A stretch of DNA of 45,440 nucleotides from Candidatus Woesearchaeota archaeon (GCA_023264635.1 JAHFLT010000010.1:1-45440); one strand, 5' to 3'; shown: positions 1 to 9,188, counted from the stretch's first letter. Made by a program: numbers and translations. The notes: a model not told the origin generated them from the letters alone.

Positions 1-55
1 TCCCCATACCAACGTGCTTTAGCACCCTCTTTTTCATGTCCTTGCTATAACCCAT
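1..55 (-). CDS. Transposase N-terminus, IS630-like (partial, cut by window edge)
   Basis: Reading the minus strand from an ATG at 55 gives 18 residues beginning MGYSKDMKKRVLKHV before the window ends. This is the usual opening of the helix-turn-helix domain in IS630-type transposases (M-[GA]-Y-S-x-D-[LM]-[RK]-x-[RK]-V). A GGAGG ribosome site lies 7 bases before the ATG. Only the DNA-binding start is visible, so the catalytic DDE domain, intactness and insertion-sequence ends cannot be judged. The family call rests on the short motif alone; another HTH protein is possible. Confidence 0.6.
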   Translation of the reverse strand, partial: MGYSKDMKKRVLKHVGMG

Positions 56-56
56 G

Positions 57-75
57 GTGTATCCTCCGGATACAC
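57..75 (-). promoter_or_regulatory. Hairpin over the transposase ribosome binding site
   Basis: GTGTATCC (57-64) and GGATACAC (68-75) form a perfect 8-bp stem with a 3-base loop, ending one base before the start codon at 55. On the minus-strand RNA the GGAGG ribosome site is formed by the loop plus the first bases of the 3' arm. Such a structure would limit ribosome access and hold transposase expression low; that role is inferred. Confidence 0.5.
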
Positions 76-137
76 ACCCTGCAACAAGCACCACTGTAAC
101 ATAATTACGGTTTAGAACACCAAGAACTATCATCACA

Positions 138-149
138 ATATTTTTAAAC
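138..149 (+). promoter_or_regulatory. TATA-like box for the 172-579 gene
   Basis: An AT-rich element, ATATTTTTAAAC, is centred about 28 bases before the ATG at 172, the spacing expected for an archaeal TATA box serving a leaderless transcript. No ribosome site precedes the ATG, which supports that reading. Confidence 0.4.
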
Positions 150-171
150 AGGATGCGTTTTCCCCTTTAGG

Positions 172-579
172 ATGACATACCAAAAGAAAACCACAAAAGG
201 ATACCTCCTTGAAATGGGCCTTTATGCAACGGGAGGAGCAGTGGCATCAATTGTACTACCACTTAGTGCTTTTACGTGTGCATTGGGGGGAGCTGGTGTT
301 TATCTTTATCGCACGCATCAAACAATTAATAATTTAGTAAATGGAACTGCCTCTGGTGCTTGGGGACTTGTCAGCCGTCTTGTCCCTGGCAGCAAAACCA
401 GCCCTGCAGAAACAGTAAGCGAATATAACCGGATAACGGAACGTCTAAAGGATGATATTCTTCGCTTGGAAGCAGCTCACCAACTTGATCAGAAGGAAAC
501 ACTAGATAAAAGAGTCATGGATGTAGATGAAGAGTTAGAGAAACTAAAAAAAGAACTGGGTGAGAAAAGAAACATTTAG
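172..579 (+). CDS. Small membrane protein with C-terminal coiled coil
   Basis: This 135-residue protein is not a family I recognise. Residues about 14-48 are hydrophobic and rich in Gly, Ala and Leu, consistent with one or two membrane helices. Residues about 80-130 are strongly charged, with a Leu/Lys/Glu pattern that suggests a coiled coil. The TATA-like box 28 bases upstream and the lack of a ribosome site point to a leaderless mRNA starting at this ATG. The 3' end meets the convergent msrAB gene, overlapping by 4 bases. Location in the membrane with a cytoplasmic or external coiled-coil tail is inferred. Confidence 0.65.
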   Translation: MTYQKKTTKGYLLEMGLYATGGAVASIVLPLSAFTCALGGAGVYLYRTHQTINNLVNGTASGAWGLVSRLVPGSKTSPAETVSEYNRITERLKDDILRLEAAHQLDQKETLDKRVMDVDEELEKLKKELGEKRNI

Positions 580-1598
580 TCAAACAATTTTCTATATATC
601 CCATACCCCTCTTTCTCTAAATCATTCTTAGGGATGAAACGAAACGCTGCAGAGTTCATGCAATACCTTTTTCCTGTGGGAAGTGGTCCATCATCAAAAA
701 CATGACCGAGATGAGAATCTGCATGTTTGCTTTTCACTTCAGTGCGCGTCGTGAAAAATCCACTATCCTCTTTTTCTACAATATTCTCTGACTCTAATGG
801 TTTGGTAAAACTTGGCCATCCTGTACCAGAATCAAATTTATCTTTTGAACTGAACAAAGGCTCTCCGGATACAACATCAACATAAATCCCCTCTTTATAA
901 TTGTCCCAATACTCATTCTCAAATGGCTTTTCTGTTGCTCCTTTTTGTGTAACGTCATATTGCTGAGATGTTAATTTCTTCCGCAATTCGGGATCAGGGA
1001 GATTCTTCCATTTTTTTTCTAAGAATTGGTCTCTGCCAGATCGAGAACGATAAAATTTATAGCGGAGAGGATTCTTTTTGTAATAGTCTTGATGATATTC
1101 CTCTGCAGGATAAAATATACTTGCCTTTCTAATTTTTGTCACAATGGGCTTGTCAAATAATTTTTGTATTTCCTTCTTGGATCTTTCTGCACTCTTATGT
1201 TGTATTTCATCATGGTAGAAAATAGCGGTTGTGTATTGTTGGCCGCGGTCAACAAACTGGCCTTTAGCATCTGCAGGATCAACTTGTTTCCAAAAAACAT
1301 CCAAAATTTGTTCATAAGTAATTTCTCTTGGATCATAATATACTTGAATAGCTTCTACATGGCCAGTAGTGCCTGCAGAAACCTCTTCATACGCCGGATT
1401 TTCTTTTTCCCCACCCGTATACCCTGAAATGACTGCTTTCACTCCCCGCAGTTTTTCAAATGGAGGTTCCATGCACCAGAAACAACCACCTGCAAATGTA
1501 GCAATGGCAAAATTCTTGTCTTGAGGCGTTGCTGATTTTTTGTAGGGAAGGTTGCACCCGACAAAAAAAAAGACAAACACGATAAGGAGTTGTTTCAT
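576..1598 (-). CDS. msrAB: Methionine sulfoxide reductase MsrA-MsrB fusion, lipoprotein-like
   Basis: A bifunctional enzyme that reduces both the S and R forms of methionine sulfoxide in damaged proteins. The MsrA domain has the catalytic motif [11 protein letters not shown] near its start; the MsrB domain has [16 protein letters not shown] and the catalytic cysteine in [11 protein letters not shown]. The MsrB pattern lacks the zinc CxxC pairs of many MsrBs. The protein opens with a short hydrophobic stretch ending in FVGC, a lipobox-like signal, so it is probably anchored outside the membrane. I chose the ATG at 1598 because a TATA-like element sits near 1627-1638 and the longer starts at 1625 or 1709 would fall in or before it. 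About 340 residues. Confidence 0.9.
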   Translation of the reverse strand: MKQLLIVFVFFFVGCNLPYKKSATPQDKNFAIATFAGGCFWCMEPPFEKLRGVKAVISGYTGGEKENPAYEEVSAGTTGHVEAIQVYYDPREITYEQILDVFWKQVDPADAKGQFVDRGQQYTTAIFYHDEIQHKSAERSKKEIQKLFDKPIVTKIRKASIFYPAEEYHQDYYKKNPLRYKFYRSRSGRDQFLEKKWKNLPDPELRKKLTSQQYDVTQKGATEKPFENEYWDNYKEGIYVDVVSGEPLFSSKDKFDSGTGWPSFTKPLESENIVEKEDSGFFTTRTEVKSKHADSHLGHVFDDGPLPTGKRYCMNSAAFRFIPKNDLEKEGYGIYRKLFD

Positions 1599-1728
1599 TG
1601 ACTTAGGAGATAAGGCATTCTTCATCTTAATTAAACCAACACTCTGTTGGACATAATCCTCATAAGTGTCCCATAACTTATATTGCTTTCGACAAAGGAT
1701 TAAATACATCCTTCCCTCATTTATTATT

Positions 1729-2334
1729 ATGTGGCTGAATACCCTCTCCGGTAGTCATACATTACTGCAATGGAGAACTCAGTACGTGAGTAATACTCCG
1801 ATTTCCCATATCTTTCTCCCGCACTTTCTTGTACAAAAGAGATATGCTTCCCTAAAAACAGCATTGCTGAATGAGTCATTTTACCCGAAATCTTCTGACC
1901 TTTTCGATTTATCCCAGACAAGTGATCTGCGGACTGCGAAGCAACCATTGTTACGTGATTTTCAGCGGTTTCTTTCTTCTTCAGAAATGCACGAGCTTAT
2001 CAGCGCTGTCACTGATATAAAAACAAGGGGACAAGTCGATGCCTTTGGGTCATTATATACTGACACTGATTACCTTCTTCCTCATGATGACCGCCTGGAA
2101 TCCAGAAAAGTGGCATTTGTTTTTTATCTTTCGACGCTTACAAGGAGTGATGGTGGAGAACTGGCATTTTTTGAAACAGACAGGAAGCATAATCCAACAA
2201 AGGAAATCAAGCTTTATCGCCCCAAAGAAAATGCACTGCTCCTTTTCACTGTAAGCAAACGGTCATGGCATTGCGTGAGGGAAATACGAAAACCAGTCAA
2301 ACGCTATGCAATCGGTGGATGGTTCCATGGATAG
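1729..2334 (+). CDS. 2-oxoglutarate/Fe(II) oxygenase, Tpa1/Ofd1 N-domain-like
   Basis: A prolyl-hydroxylase-type dioxygenase of 201 residues. The iron-binding HxD is seen in [11 protein letters not shown], the distal histidine in SWHCVREI, and the 2-oxoglutarate-binding arginine in KRYAIGGWF at the C-terminus; GGELAFF is the usual strand between them. The N-terminal part ([20 protein letters not shown]) resembles the eukaryotic Tpa1/Ofd1/OGFOD1 catalytic domain, which hydroxylates a proline of ribosomal protein uS12; the substrate here is not known. The start at 1729 is favoured because a TATA-like TTAAATAC at about 1700-1708 lies 26 bases before it. The next gene overlaps the stop by 8 bases. 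Confidence 0.8.
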   Translation: MWLNTLSGSHTLLQWRTQYVSNTPISHIFLPHFLVQKRYASLKTALLNESFYPKSSDLFDLSQTSDLRTAKQPLLRDFQRFLSSSEMHELISAVTDIKTRGQVDAFGSLYTDTDYLLPHDDRLESRKVAFVFYLSTLTRSDGGELAFFETDRKHNPTKEIKLYRPKENALLLFTVSKRSWHCVREIRKPVKRYAIGGWFHG

Positions 2335-2905
2335 TTTTGTCAATTCTCTCTATCTGGAAAGAAAAACTATTGCTTGTATCAAGCAGCAACTTATATCACC
2401 TAAAAGCATTCAATTATACCATTTCCTGCAGCAGCCGATTTTTCGTTTCCTGCACAGTTCATTGCAGAAATGCAGCTGGCATCATGAGCATGCTGCCCAC
2501 ATCCACTCTTTCTCCACACCATCAACTATCCCCCTTCCAATAAAAACACTTCTTACCGTGTTGGATTCTGATGAATGGGCGATGTGGCTTTTATTGGCAA
2601 CAGGAAAAGAAGTGAAACTAAAGAAGCAACGTCTGCAATTATTCGGCACGGGGGATTATACACTGCAACATGATATACAAGAGCGAGGAATCCACTGTAT
2701 GATTGCGTTGACAAGCATTTGGGGGACAAATTGGGGAGGATACACCTCGCTGGTAAAAGAGGGGAAGGAAATTGTTCGCATCAACCCAATTCCTAATTCC
2801 CTTACCCTGTTTGAACAGAAAAAAGGAATGGCATCATTTGTGAAATACATCAACCACCGCGCAGGAAACAAAAAACATATCGTTATTCATGCACTCTATG
2901 CATGA
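2327..2905 (+). CDS. Degenerate 2OG oxygenase-like partner (Tpa1/Ofd1 C-domain-like)
   Basis: A 192-residue protein translated from an ATG that overlaps the stop of the oxygenase upstream (ATGGATAG), so the two are translationally coupled. It keeps parts of the double-stranded beta-helix pattern: GDYTLQHD with an HxD, then NWGGYTSLV and [10 protein letters not shown]. The distal metal histidine appears to be replaced (MASFVKYI), and the usual Arg near the end is not clear. That matches the C-terminal half of Tpa1/Ofd1, which has the same fold but is non-catalytic. The likely role is a binding or structural partner of the first gene. It converges on the DUF255 gene, overlapping it by 10 bases. 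Confidence 0.65.
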   Translation: MDSFVNSLYLERKTIACIKQQLISPKSIQLYHFLQQPIFRFLHSSLQKCSWHHEHAAHIHSFSTPSTIPLPIKTLLTVLDSDEWAMWLLLATGKEVKLKKQRLQLFGTGDYTLQHDIQERGIHCMIALTSIWGTNWGGYTSLVKEGKEIVRINPIPNSLTLFEQKKGMASFVKYINHRAGNKKHIVIHALYA

Positions 2906-4827
2906 AGCTGTTCAAGCACTTTTTTAACATCGTTTGTAGGCAATAAACATGCGCCCTCATGGCAGACATAAGCCATGTTTCCATCTTTCTTGTCTTTTAT
3001 CAAAGATGTGATGGGGATTAATGCCGGATCTGTGTAGAGTATTATCATCTTTGGAATAAAGTGTCTTCTTAACTCCCGGATTATTTCTTTATTTGCGGTC
3101 ACAACCACGTACGAAGGGTCAGCCAGAAAATCTATTGCTATCATGAAGAAAGCATATGCAGAAGGTCCATTGCTTAGGGGAAATGCTTGCCCCAGCATCC
3201 TTGCATGGTCTTCGTATGTCCTATCTCCTGTTATCCGATTAAGTCTAAGTAGATTAAACATTGTGACTGCATTACCCGATGGAAGAGCGCTATCATACCA
3301 TTCTTTTCTTCTCTGCAGAACCACTTCACTATCCTCTGCAGTGATATAGAAACCACCATTCTGCCTATCCAGAAAATGGGTGAGTACCTCTTTGTTCAGC
3401 TTCAAAGCTGTCTGCAGATAATGAACGTCGAATGTCGCCTCGTATAATTCAAGCAGCCCCCAGATAAAAAAAGCATAGTCATCAAGAAATCCCATGATTC
3501 CATCATTGTGCTGCAGTTTGCCATCTTTACACCTTGTAAGGATAAGAGCTGCTGCATGCTTTGCAGCATCGATATATTTTGATTCACCAAACACTGCTCC
3601 AGCTTTTGCAAGCGCAGCGATCATCAAGCCATTCCAATCTGTTAGTACTTGGTCATCTTTCAGCGGACGTGCTCTCTTCTCACGTGCCGCAAACAATTTT
3701 TGGCGTGCTGCGGACCAAAGTACTTGTTCCCTTTCCGTGAGTTGTTTACTGATATGGAGGATGTTTTCTTTTTCATCTTCAATGGAGAATATGCTGCACA
3801 GAGTTTCACCATCTTTCCCGAGAATATTTTTTATCTCTTCCCTTCCCCACACATAAAATTTCCCTTCAACACCTTCTGAATCTGCATCCTCTGCTGCATA
3901 AAAACCGCCTTCTTCCGAGACCATGTCACGCAAAACATAAGCGAGAATCTCTTTTGCTGTTTGTTTGTATTCTTTCTTTTTTGTTACTTGATATGCCTCA
4001 GTATATGCGAGTGCAAGCATTGCCTGATCATAGAGCATCTTCTCAAAATGGGGAATGTGCCATTGTGCATCTGTTGAGTATCTGTGGAATCCGAATCCGA
4101 TATGGTCATAAATGCCACCAAAGCGCATTGCCAAGAGAGTTTTTTCAACCATATCCAATGCTCTACTGTCTTTCGTGCGTTTCCAATACCTGAGAAGGAA
4201 AAGAAGAATATGAGCTGTGGGGAATTTTGGTTCAGTGTCAAAGCCGCCATGCTCTGCATCAAAACGTTGACTCAGTTCTGCATATGCACGGTCAATAATT
4301 TTCGGATCGAGCTCTCCATGCTCACTATTTTCTTGCAGTGAAGCAAGGATGCCTTCAGCAGAGACTTCTAGTTCTTTTCTCCGTGTTTTCCACAGCTGCT
4401 TAATGCGCGAAGCAAGCTCTATAATTCCAACCTGCCCGTACTTCACGTGTTTTGGCAGATAAGTCGCTGCGAAGAATGGTTTCTTCTCCGGAGTCATAAT
4501 AATGGTAAGTGGCCAGCCACCGCTTCCAGTGAGCAGTTGGCACACGCCCATATACGTCGCATCTATATCTGGCCTTTCCTGCCGGTCTACTTTAATGCAC
4601 ACAAATGCGTCGTTCAACAGTGCTGCAACTTCATCATCGCTGAAAGATTCCTCCTCCATGACATGACACCAGTGACATGCTGCATAACCGATAGAGAGAA
4701 AAATAGGTTTACCCTCTTGTTTTGCTTTTTCGAATGCTTCCTCTCCCCAAGGACACCAGTCTACTGGGTTGTATGAGTGTTGTAGAAGGTAAGGACTTTT
4801 TTCTTTACCGAGTCTGTTTTGTTTCAT
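2896..4827 (-). CDS. DUF255 thioredoxin-domain protein (YyaL/SPATA20 family)
   Basis: A full-length 643-residue member of the YyaL/SPATA20 family. The N-terminal thioredoxin-like domain starts with [22 protein letters not shown] and carries [12 protein letters not shown], the family signature; [16 protein letters not shown] follows. The remaining about 450 residues look like the (alpha/alpha)6 barrel that resembles N-acylglucosamine epimerases and glycosidases ([24 protein letters not shown] is typical). The biochemical activity of the family is not settled; roles in thiol chemistry or sugar metabolism have been suggested. It is divergent from ahcY across a 120-base intergenic region. Confidence 0.9.
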   Translation of the reverse strand: MKQNRLGKEKSPYLLQHSYNPVDWCPWGEEAFEKAKQEGKPIFLSIGYAACHWCHVMEEESFSDDEVAALLNDAFVCIKVDRQERPDIDATYMGVCQLLTGSGGWPLTIIMTPEKKPFFAATYLPKHVKYGQVGIIELASRIKQLWKTRRKELEVSAEGILASLQENSEHGELDPKIIDRAYAELSQRFDAEHGGFDTEPKFPTAHILLFLLRYWKRTKDSRALDMVEKTLLAMRFGGIYDHIGFGFHRYSTDAQWHIPHFEKMLYDQAMLALAYTEAYQVTKKKEYKQTAKEILAYVLRDMVSEEGGFYAAEDADSEGVEGKFYVWGREEIKNILGKDGETLCSIFSIEDEKENILHISKQLTEREQVLWSAARQKLFAAREKRARPLKDDQVLTDWNGLMIAALAKAGAVFGESKYIDAAKHAAALILTRCKDGKLQHNDGIMGFLDDYAFFIWGLLELYEATFDVHYLQTALKLNKEVLTHFLDRQNGGFYITAEDSEVVLQRRKEWYDSALPSGNAVTMFNLLRLNRITGDRTYEDHARMLGQAFPLSNGPSAYAFFMIAIDFLADPSYVVVTANKEIIRELRRHFIPKMIILYTDPALIPITSLIKDKKDGNMAYVCHEGACLLPTNDVKKVLEQLHA

Positions 4828-4855
4828 TTTACTGTAAAAAACTTTACTGTGTCAA

Positions 4856-4883
4856 CTACTATTTCTTTTCTACTATTTCTTTT
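4856..4883. repeat. Tandem 14-bp duplication in the DUF255/ahcY promoter region
   Basis: CTACTATTTCTTTT occurs twice head to tail (4856-4869 and 4870-4883) without mismatch. It lies between the divergent DUF255 and ahcY starts, about 30 bases before the ahcY TATA box. It may be a slippage product or a doubled binding site; nothing else in the sequence decides between them. Confidence 0.6.
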
Positions 4884-4910
4884 TCTATTGTGATTGCAGA
4901 TAGAGTAATG

Positions 4911-4918
4911 TATATAAA
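4911..4918 (+). promoter_or_regulatory. TATA box of ahcY
   Basis: TATATAAA lies 33-40 bases before the chosen ATG at 4951. Transcription would then begin near 4940, giving a very short leader that contains GGTGAT (4941-4946) as ribosome site. Confidence 0.6.
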
Positions 4919-4950
4919 CCCGCGCAGTGTGTTCGCGACGGGTGATGGCT

Positions 4951-6201
4951 ATGGCATACGAAGTCAAGGATATCAGCCTCTCTGAGCAGGGAGAAAAGAA
5001 TATTGCCTGGGCAGAGATGGAAATGAAGGCACTGCTCAATGTAAGAGAGAGATTCGCAAAGGAAAAACCGCTGCAGGGAATACGTATTGGTATGGCACTG
5101 CACGTCACAAAAGAAACAGCTGTGCTTATCAGAACGCTTATTGCAGGGGGTGCTGAGGTGGCTATCACTGGTTGTAATCCATTGAGCACTCAAGATGATG
5201 TTGCAGCTGCTCTGGCAAAGTCCGGCGTGTGGGTTTATGCATACAAAGGAGAGACAAAAGAAGATTACTACCGTTACCTCAATTCTGTGCTTGATTTCCA
5301 GCCACATATTACTATTGATGATGGGTGTGATCTGGTGACAGAGATTCACACAAAAAGAAAAGATTTGCTGGAGGGGATCATCGGGGGATGTGAGGAAACA
5401 ACGACAGGAGTTATACGATTGCGTGCGATGGAAAAAGATAACGTGTTGGCATACCCCCTCATTGCTGTTAATGACAACAAAACAAAACATCTCGTTGATA
5501 ATTATTATGGGACTGGACAAAGTACGATCGACGGAATACTGCGCGCAACAAATATCCTCTTTGCGGGTAAGAATGTTGTGGTGGCTGGCTATGGCTCTTG
5601 CGGCAAAGGCATTGCGCTCAGAGCAATGGGTTTGGGTGCACATGTCATTGTGACAGAAGTAGATGCCTTCCGTGCCATGCAGGCAACGCTTGATGGTTAT
5701 CGTGTGATGCAGATGAGAGATGCTGCAAAAGAAGGTAATGTGTTTATTACTGTTACAGGAAATAAAGATGTGATAACTCTGGATCACATAAATACTATGA
5801 AAGATGGAACTGTGCTTGTTAATTCAGGACATTTTGACGTGGAGATTGATCTCGCCGGACTGCAGAAGTTGGCTGAGAAGAGAAAGATACGGCCATTTTT
5901 GGATGAATATCAGCTGTCCAATGGCAATCGTATTTATGTCGGTGGTGAAGGAAGACTCATCAATCTGGCTGCTGCGGAAGGACATCCCAGCGCAGTGATG
6001 TCCACCTCTTTCTGCGGGCAGGCACTTGCATGTGAGTATCTTGTAAAGAATAAAGGGAAGCTGCCGGTGAAAGTGATTACATTGCCTGAAGAGCTGGACA
6101 ATGAGATTGCTTGCCTTCAATTGGCTGCAATGGGTGTAAGAAAAGATGCACTTACAGAGGAACAGAAAAAATACCTCGAAAGCTGGCAGGAAGGGACATA
6201 G
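4951..6201 (+). CDS. ahcY: S-adenosylhomocysteine hydrolase
   Basis: Splits S-adenosylhomocysteine, the product of methyltransferases, into homocysteine and adenosine. Family signatures are clear: [34 protein letters not shown], the NAD-binding loop [18 protein letters not shown], and [12 protein letters not shown]. At 416 residues, and ending [14 protein letters not shown] without the C-terminal Tyr-containing extension of the eukaryotic enzyme, it matches the shorter archaeal/thermophile form. The ATG at 4951 is chosen because GGTGAT precedes it by 4 bases and a TATA box stands at the right distance; ATG at 4945 is an alternative. It converges on the caspase-like gene downstream. Confidence 0.95.
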   Translation: MAYEVKDISLSEQGEKNIAWAEMEMKALLNVRERFAKEKPLQGIRIGMALHVTKETAVLIRTLIAGGAEVAITGCNPLSTQDDVAAALAKSGVWVYAYKGETKEDYYRYLNSVLDFQPHITIDDGCDLVTEIHTKRKDLLEGIIGGCEETTTGVIRLRAMEKDNVLAYPLIAVNDNKTKHLVDNYYGTGQSTIDGILRATNILFAGKNVVVAGYGSCGKGIALRAMGLGAHVIVTEVDAFRAMQATLDGYRVMQMRDAAKEGNVFITVTGNKDVITLDHINTMKDGTVLVNSGHFDVEIDLAGLQKLAEKRKIRPFLDEYQLSNGNRIYVGGEGRLINLAAAEGHPSAVMSTSFCGQALACEYLVKNKGKLPVKVITLPEELDNEIACLQLAAMGVRKDALTEEQKKYLESWQEGT

Positions 6202-6215
6202 AATAGCTTGTCTTT

Positions 6216-7097
6216 TTACCTTTTCTCTAGCGTCCAGCTAACAGGAAGATATGCTCCCCGTTTCAGAACTGGGTCACATACAAGATTGTTGACCAGCGCT
6301 TTTTTGTTTTCATAGTCTAAATCAACAGGGTTATCAAAATCATTAGGATAAAGATAAGAATTGAGAATGTATTGATCCAAAAAATCATGTTTGTATGTGC
6401 GCCATTTTTTGCTTGTGTAGGCAACAGCTTCCTCGAATGAAACCTTTCCATTTTTGTCCGTGTCAGCAGCTCTGGTAGTGAATGCACTGAAGAAGTCTGC
6501 ATTGCTACAATAATTTCTGTCACTCCAGGAGAGGTGAGTCCTGTTGGTTGCAGAGACTTGTGCTGCATACCGTGCAACTGACCGATCTAACAGTGTTTCA
6601 GAGTTACATGCTGAATAAAACGCAGCTGTTTTTGCTTTTGTTGTGTTGATTAACATACTAAGCTGCAAACCGCTTATATTCTCCCCATAATCAGGATAGA
6701 GCACTCCATCATCTCCTCCGTGACTCAAAATAGAGAGAATAACTTCGTCACCTCTATTCAAGTTCTTTGTTTTTTCCCTAAATGCCTGTTCCAGCTTTTC
6801 ATACGTCCCTTCCAAGAGAGGCATTTCATCAATCTCTCCTTTAAGCGCAATAGAATTATCCTGTTTATCTGGATTTTTGTCGTTATAGAGGATGGTGATA
6901 TACTCTTTTGGAACTCCTAACTCCCTTATTGCTTGATAAGTTCCTGCTGCATTTCTCCAGGTAGACTTTTTGTCAATAGGGTCTTTGGCAGTTGTATCTC
7001 GGAAAGAAGAGAAAATAAAGGCAACTCTTTTGGGCGGGTCAGCGCATGCTTGTGTCGATAACAATAAAAGTAACGTCACAATACCTGTTTTTTTCAT
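6216..7097 (-). CDS. Secreted caspase-fold (clan CD) peptidase-like protein with EF-hand loop
   Basis: Residues 1-20 form a signal peptide (MKKTGIVTLLLLLSTQACA), with a weak lipobox before the cysteine. The body carries two hallmarks of clan CD cysteine peptidases (C13/C14): LSILSHGGDDG with the catalytic His-Gly, and AAFYSACNSE with a Ser-Ala-Cys catalytic cysteine. Further on, DTDKNGKVSFEE is a textbook EF-hand calcium loop (D-x-D-x-N-G-x-x-x-x-x-E). About 293 residues. The ATG at 7097 follows a GAGGG ribosome site; a TATA-like CTTTTATAG lies at 7146-7154. An extracellular, calcium-dependent protease is the natural inference, but the substrate and peptide specificity are unknown. Confidence 0.75.
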   Translation of the reverse strand: MKKTGIVTLLLLLSTQACADPPKRVAFIFSSFRDTTAKDPIDKKSTWRNAAGTYQAIRELGVPKEYITILYNDKNPDKQDNSIALKGEIDEMPLLEGTYEKLEQAFREKTKNLNRGDEVILSILSHGGDDGVLYPDYGENISGLQLSMLINTTKAKTAAFYSACNSETLLDRSVARYAAQVSATNRTHLSWSDRNYCSNADFFSAFTTRAADTDKNGKVSFEEAVAYTSKKWRTYKHDFLDQYILNSYLYPNDFDNPVDLDYENKKALVNNLVCDPVLKRGAYLPVSWTLEKR

Positions 7098-7165
7098 AGA
7101 CAACCCTCTTCGGTGATTTTGGTCTATTCACGATGCAAGTCGCTGCTTTTATAGGTATTGTATAT

Positions 7166-7190
7166 GTCTTATAGAGTAGGTCTTATAGAG
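7166..7190. repeat. Direct repeat of 11 bp upstream of the caspase-like gene
   Basis: GTCTTATAGAG is present at 7166-7176 and again at 7180-7190, separated by 3 bases. It lies just upstream of the TATA-like element at 7146-7154, a place where archaeal regulators or BRE-binding factors act. The function is not known; the rest of the 133-base gap 7098-7230 holds no gene. Confidence 0.5.
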
Positions 7191-7230
7191 ATTAGGTAAT
7201 TTTAGCAAAAGAAATTTGGCCTCTTTTGAA

Positions 7231-7992
7231 TCACTTTTTGGTGTACTTGTTTGCTACATGCGTTCTCAATTGCTGGACACTATTTTCCGTGTCATTTCCA
7301 CGGCGTAGCTGAACGAGGAGAGTAGTTAATTTCTTATCTACAACTGCTCCCTCACCGGGCAGATAATCCATTACGTGAAACCTTGGGTCATGGCCAGGAG
7401 TTTTGTACCATTCATTATCCTTCAAGGGTTCGAGATATAATGCTTCGGGATAGGACTCACACCCAGCACAATCAGGGATTCTTCCGTCATTAATGAAGAC
7501 GCCACCTAATGCACGCATGTCAAAAGTTCCCTGTCCAAAGTTAACAAACAGGCCACCTCTTGCATACCAGCCAAGTAATGCTCCTCTCGTGTAATTGATT
7601 ATGCATCCATTATTTACCTCATCAACATTGATGATACTCTCAGTATGTCTAAGCTCAAGAATGCCTCTCTCAAGACGATATCCGTAACCAGAGCCACATT
7701 CATCCCTCGTAATTATTACGCGTTTTGCCACTTCTGCATTGAGTAATGCTGTGTAAAAAATCCCCTGGTATTTCGGTGGGCATGCAGGAAAGTCTGCATC
7801 AGTAACGGTGGAAAAAGCATTGGAGTATGGGGCAAGCATAGAGACAGTCTCTTCCAGTACTTGTTTGTACTCAATTTCTCTGTTTTCAACATAATGTACC
7901 CATTGGGCATAGACTTCAGCAACTGGATTACTGCGCAGAGATGTTTTCTCATCTGGCTTTCCAACTCCCCCATAAAATTTAGTAAGGTTCAT
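7231..7992 (-). CDS. GKPDEK-family protein, copy 1 (predicted beta-solenoid)
   Basis: A 253-residue protein of a family I do not recognise, with relatives at 7979-8794, 17460-18242 and, by N-terminus only, 18239-18898. It opens with YGGVGKPDEK followed by an NP pair, then a helical stretch, GIFYTALLN, and a glycine-rich core of repeating turns: GILEL, GCIINY, GLFVNFG, GVFINDG at 17-21 residue spacing. This suggests a short beta-solenoid. A CAGC pair follows, then ALYLEPL. No signal peptide or membrane segment is seen. The start at 7992 overlaps the previous gene by 14 bases, so it is the last gene of an aspS-led operon. The function is unknown. Confidence 0.7.
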   Translation of the reverse strand: MNLTKFYGGVGKPDEKTSLRSNPVAEVYAQWVHYVENREIEYKQVLEETVSMLAPYSNAFSTVTDADFPACPPKYQGIFYTALLNAEVAKRVIITRDECGSGYGYRLERGILELRHTESIINVDEVNNGCIINYTRGALLGWYARGGLFVNFGQGTFDMRALGGVFINDGRIPDCAGCESYPEALYLEPLKDNEWYKTPGHDPRFHVMDYLPGEGAVVDKKLTTLLVQLRRGNDTENSVQQLRTHVANKYTKK

Positions 7993-8794
7993 ATTGTTTG
8001 CAACGCTCTTCAATTCTTTTTACCAGTTCAATAGAATTTTCTGTTGCCGTTGCCTCTTTGAGCTTCTTGCAGAGCAGCGTAAGTGACGTATCATTGACAA
8101 TGAGGACGTTCTTCTTTGCTTTGTGTGAATGAGCGAACCATTCTGTCTCTAATCCATGGCCCCGATAGATTTCCCACCGGTGCTGTCGCGAGAGATAATC
8201 GATGTACAGTGCAGTAGGCTTAGAATGACAAGCAGTGCAACCATACGATGTCCCATAGTTGATAAAGGTTCCAGCCTCAGCAGCTGCGCCCAGATAACCA
8301 GCACCAAGATTAATGAATAATCCTCCTTCTGCATGCCAACCTACCATCACATGAGTGCGTTTACGATTGATTATACAACCACCTTTGGCGGAATTCCCAT
8401 AATCACCAAATACATTGCTATCTGGAGCTTTTACTTCCAGGATTCCTTTCTCTAATTGGAAGCCGTACCAGACGTTATCTAGACCTGGCTGCGTGATTGT
8501 GACGTATTTTACCAATTCCGTATTGAGCAATGCAGTATAGAAAATACCCATATACTTATGCGTGAATGGAAACTCATTGTCTATTAAGTGGCTGATTGCT
8601 TTTTGATGGGATCTCAGTTGAGACTGTCTCAGAAACGTTACTGCCTCTTCCAACAATATTAGAAGGTTACGATGCTGGTCTGCTTCAGCACTCCACTCTC
8701 TGAAGGCAGTAACAATATTGCAAAGGGGATTGGTTACACCAATTGTTGTTTTCTCATCTGGCTTCCCTATCCCACCATAGGATTCAATTCCCAT
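7979..8794 (-). CDS. GKPDEK-family protein, copy 2 (predicted beta-solenoid)
   Basis: A 271-residue paralogue of the downstream gene, with the same order of elements: YGGIGKPDEK at the start, TNP, a helical region, GIFYTALLNTELV, then turns GILEV, GCIINR, GLFINLG and GTFINYG, and finally CTACHSKPTALYIDYL with a CxxC. The shared CxxC and the conserved ALY[LI] after it suggest a metal site or disulfide at the end of the solenoid. It begins one base after the deoxyribosyltransferase-like gene stops, so the two are expected to be translated from one message. The function is unknown; a structural or ligand-binding role is inferred from the repeat pattern. Confidence 0.7.
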   Translation of the reverse strand: MGIESYGGIGKPDEKTTIGVTNPLCNIVTAFREWSAEADQHRNLLILLEEAVTFLRQSQLRSHQKAISHLIDNEFPFTHKYMGIFYTALLNTELVKYVTITQPGLDNVWYGFQLEKGILEVKAPDSNVFGDYGNSAKGGCIINRKRTHVMVGWHAEGGLFINLGAGYLGAAAEAGTFINYGTSYGCTACHSKPTALYIDYLSRQHRWEIYRGHGLETEWFAHSHKAKKNVLIVNDTSLTLLCKKLKEATATENSIELVKRIEERCKQYEPY

Positions 8795-8795
8795 T

Positions 8796-9188
8796 TTAAG
8801 TCTCTTTAATCTCCCCTAAAACATCCTCAATCGTCTTTCTCCGTTTCACAGAAGGATGAAAATAAAACATTGACCGGCTACTATGTTCACCCACAACGTA
8901 GATAAGAGGCTTTCCAAAAGTAAGATGCGATGCTATTGCTGTTCCTAACTCGACATACATTCCCGTTCCGGCGTCATCGCTAAGCAGAACAAAAATATCA
9001 CTTTCTCTAACTCCATCAATATCTGCAAGTGAATACTCACGACTTTCTCTTTCATGATGGTCGTATGGTTTTATCGGCAGATGAACTGTCCAATCACTAG
9101 TGATGGTATGACCATAAACAGCTAGCAGTTGATGTATCTCACGGACTTTTTCTTTTTCGTCAAACCGTGCAGCAATATACCACTTCAT
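8796..9188 (-). CDS. Nucleoside 2-deoxyribosyltransferase-like protein
   Basis: A 130-residue single-domain protein. MKWYIAARFDEKEKVREIHQLL is the first strand and helix of the nucleoside 2-deoxyribosyltransferase fold; SLADIDGVRESDIFVLLSD supplies the acidic middle segment; GTGMYVELGTAIA contains the catalytic glutamate in the family's G-x-x-x-E-x-G motif. Members move or hydrolyse the N-glycosidic bond of deoxynucleosides or their phosphates; which one acts here cannot be told. Its ATG overlaps the aspS stop (ATGA), so it is translationally coupled to aspS. A second member of the superfamily lies at 19825-20235. Confidence 0.75.
   Translation of the reverse strand: MKWYIAARFDEKEKVREIHQLLAVYGHTITSDWTVHLPIKPYDHHERESREYSLADIDGVRESDIFVLLSDDAGTGMYVELGTAIASHLTFGKPLIYVVGEHSSRSMFYFHPSVKRRKTIEDVLGEIKET

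Noticed and set aside
4885-5787. Long open frame on the minus strand opposite ahcY
   Set aside because: It lies fully opposite a clear S-adenosylhomocysteinase, is rich in Cys, His and Ser with no known motif, and has no promoter or ribosome site. It is a mirror of codon usage.
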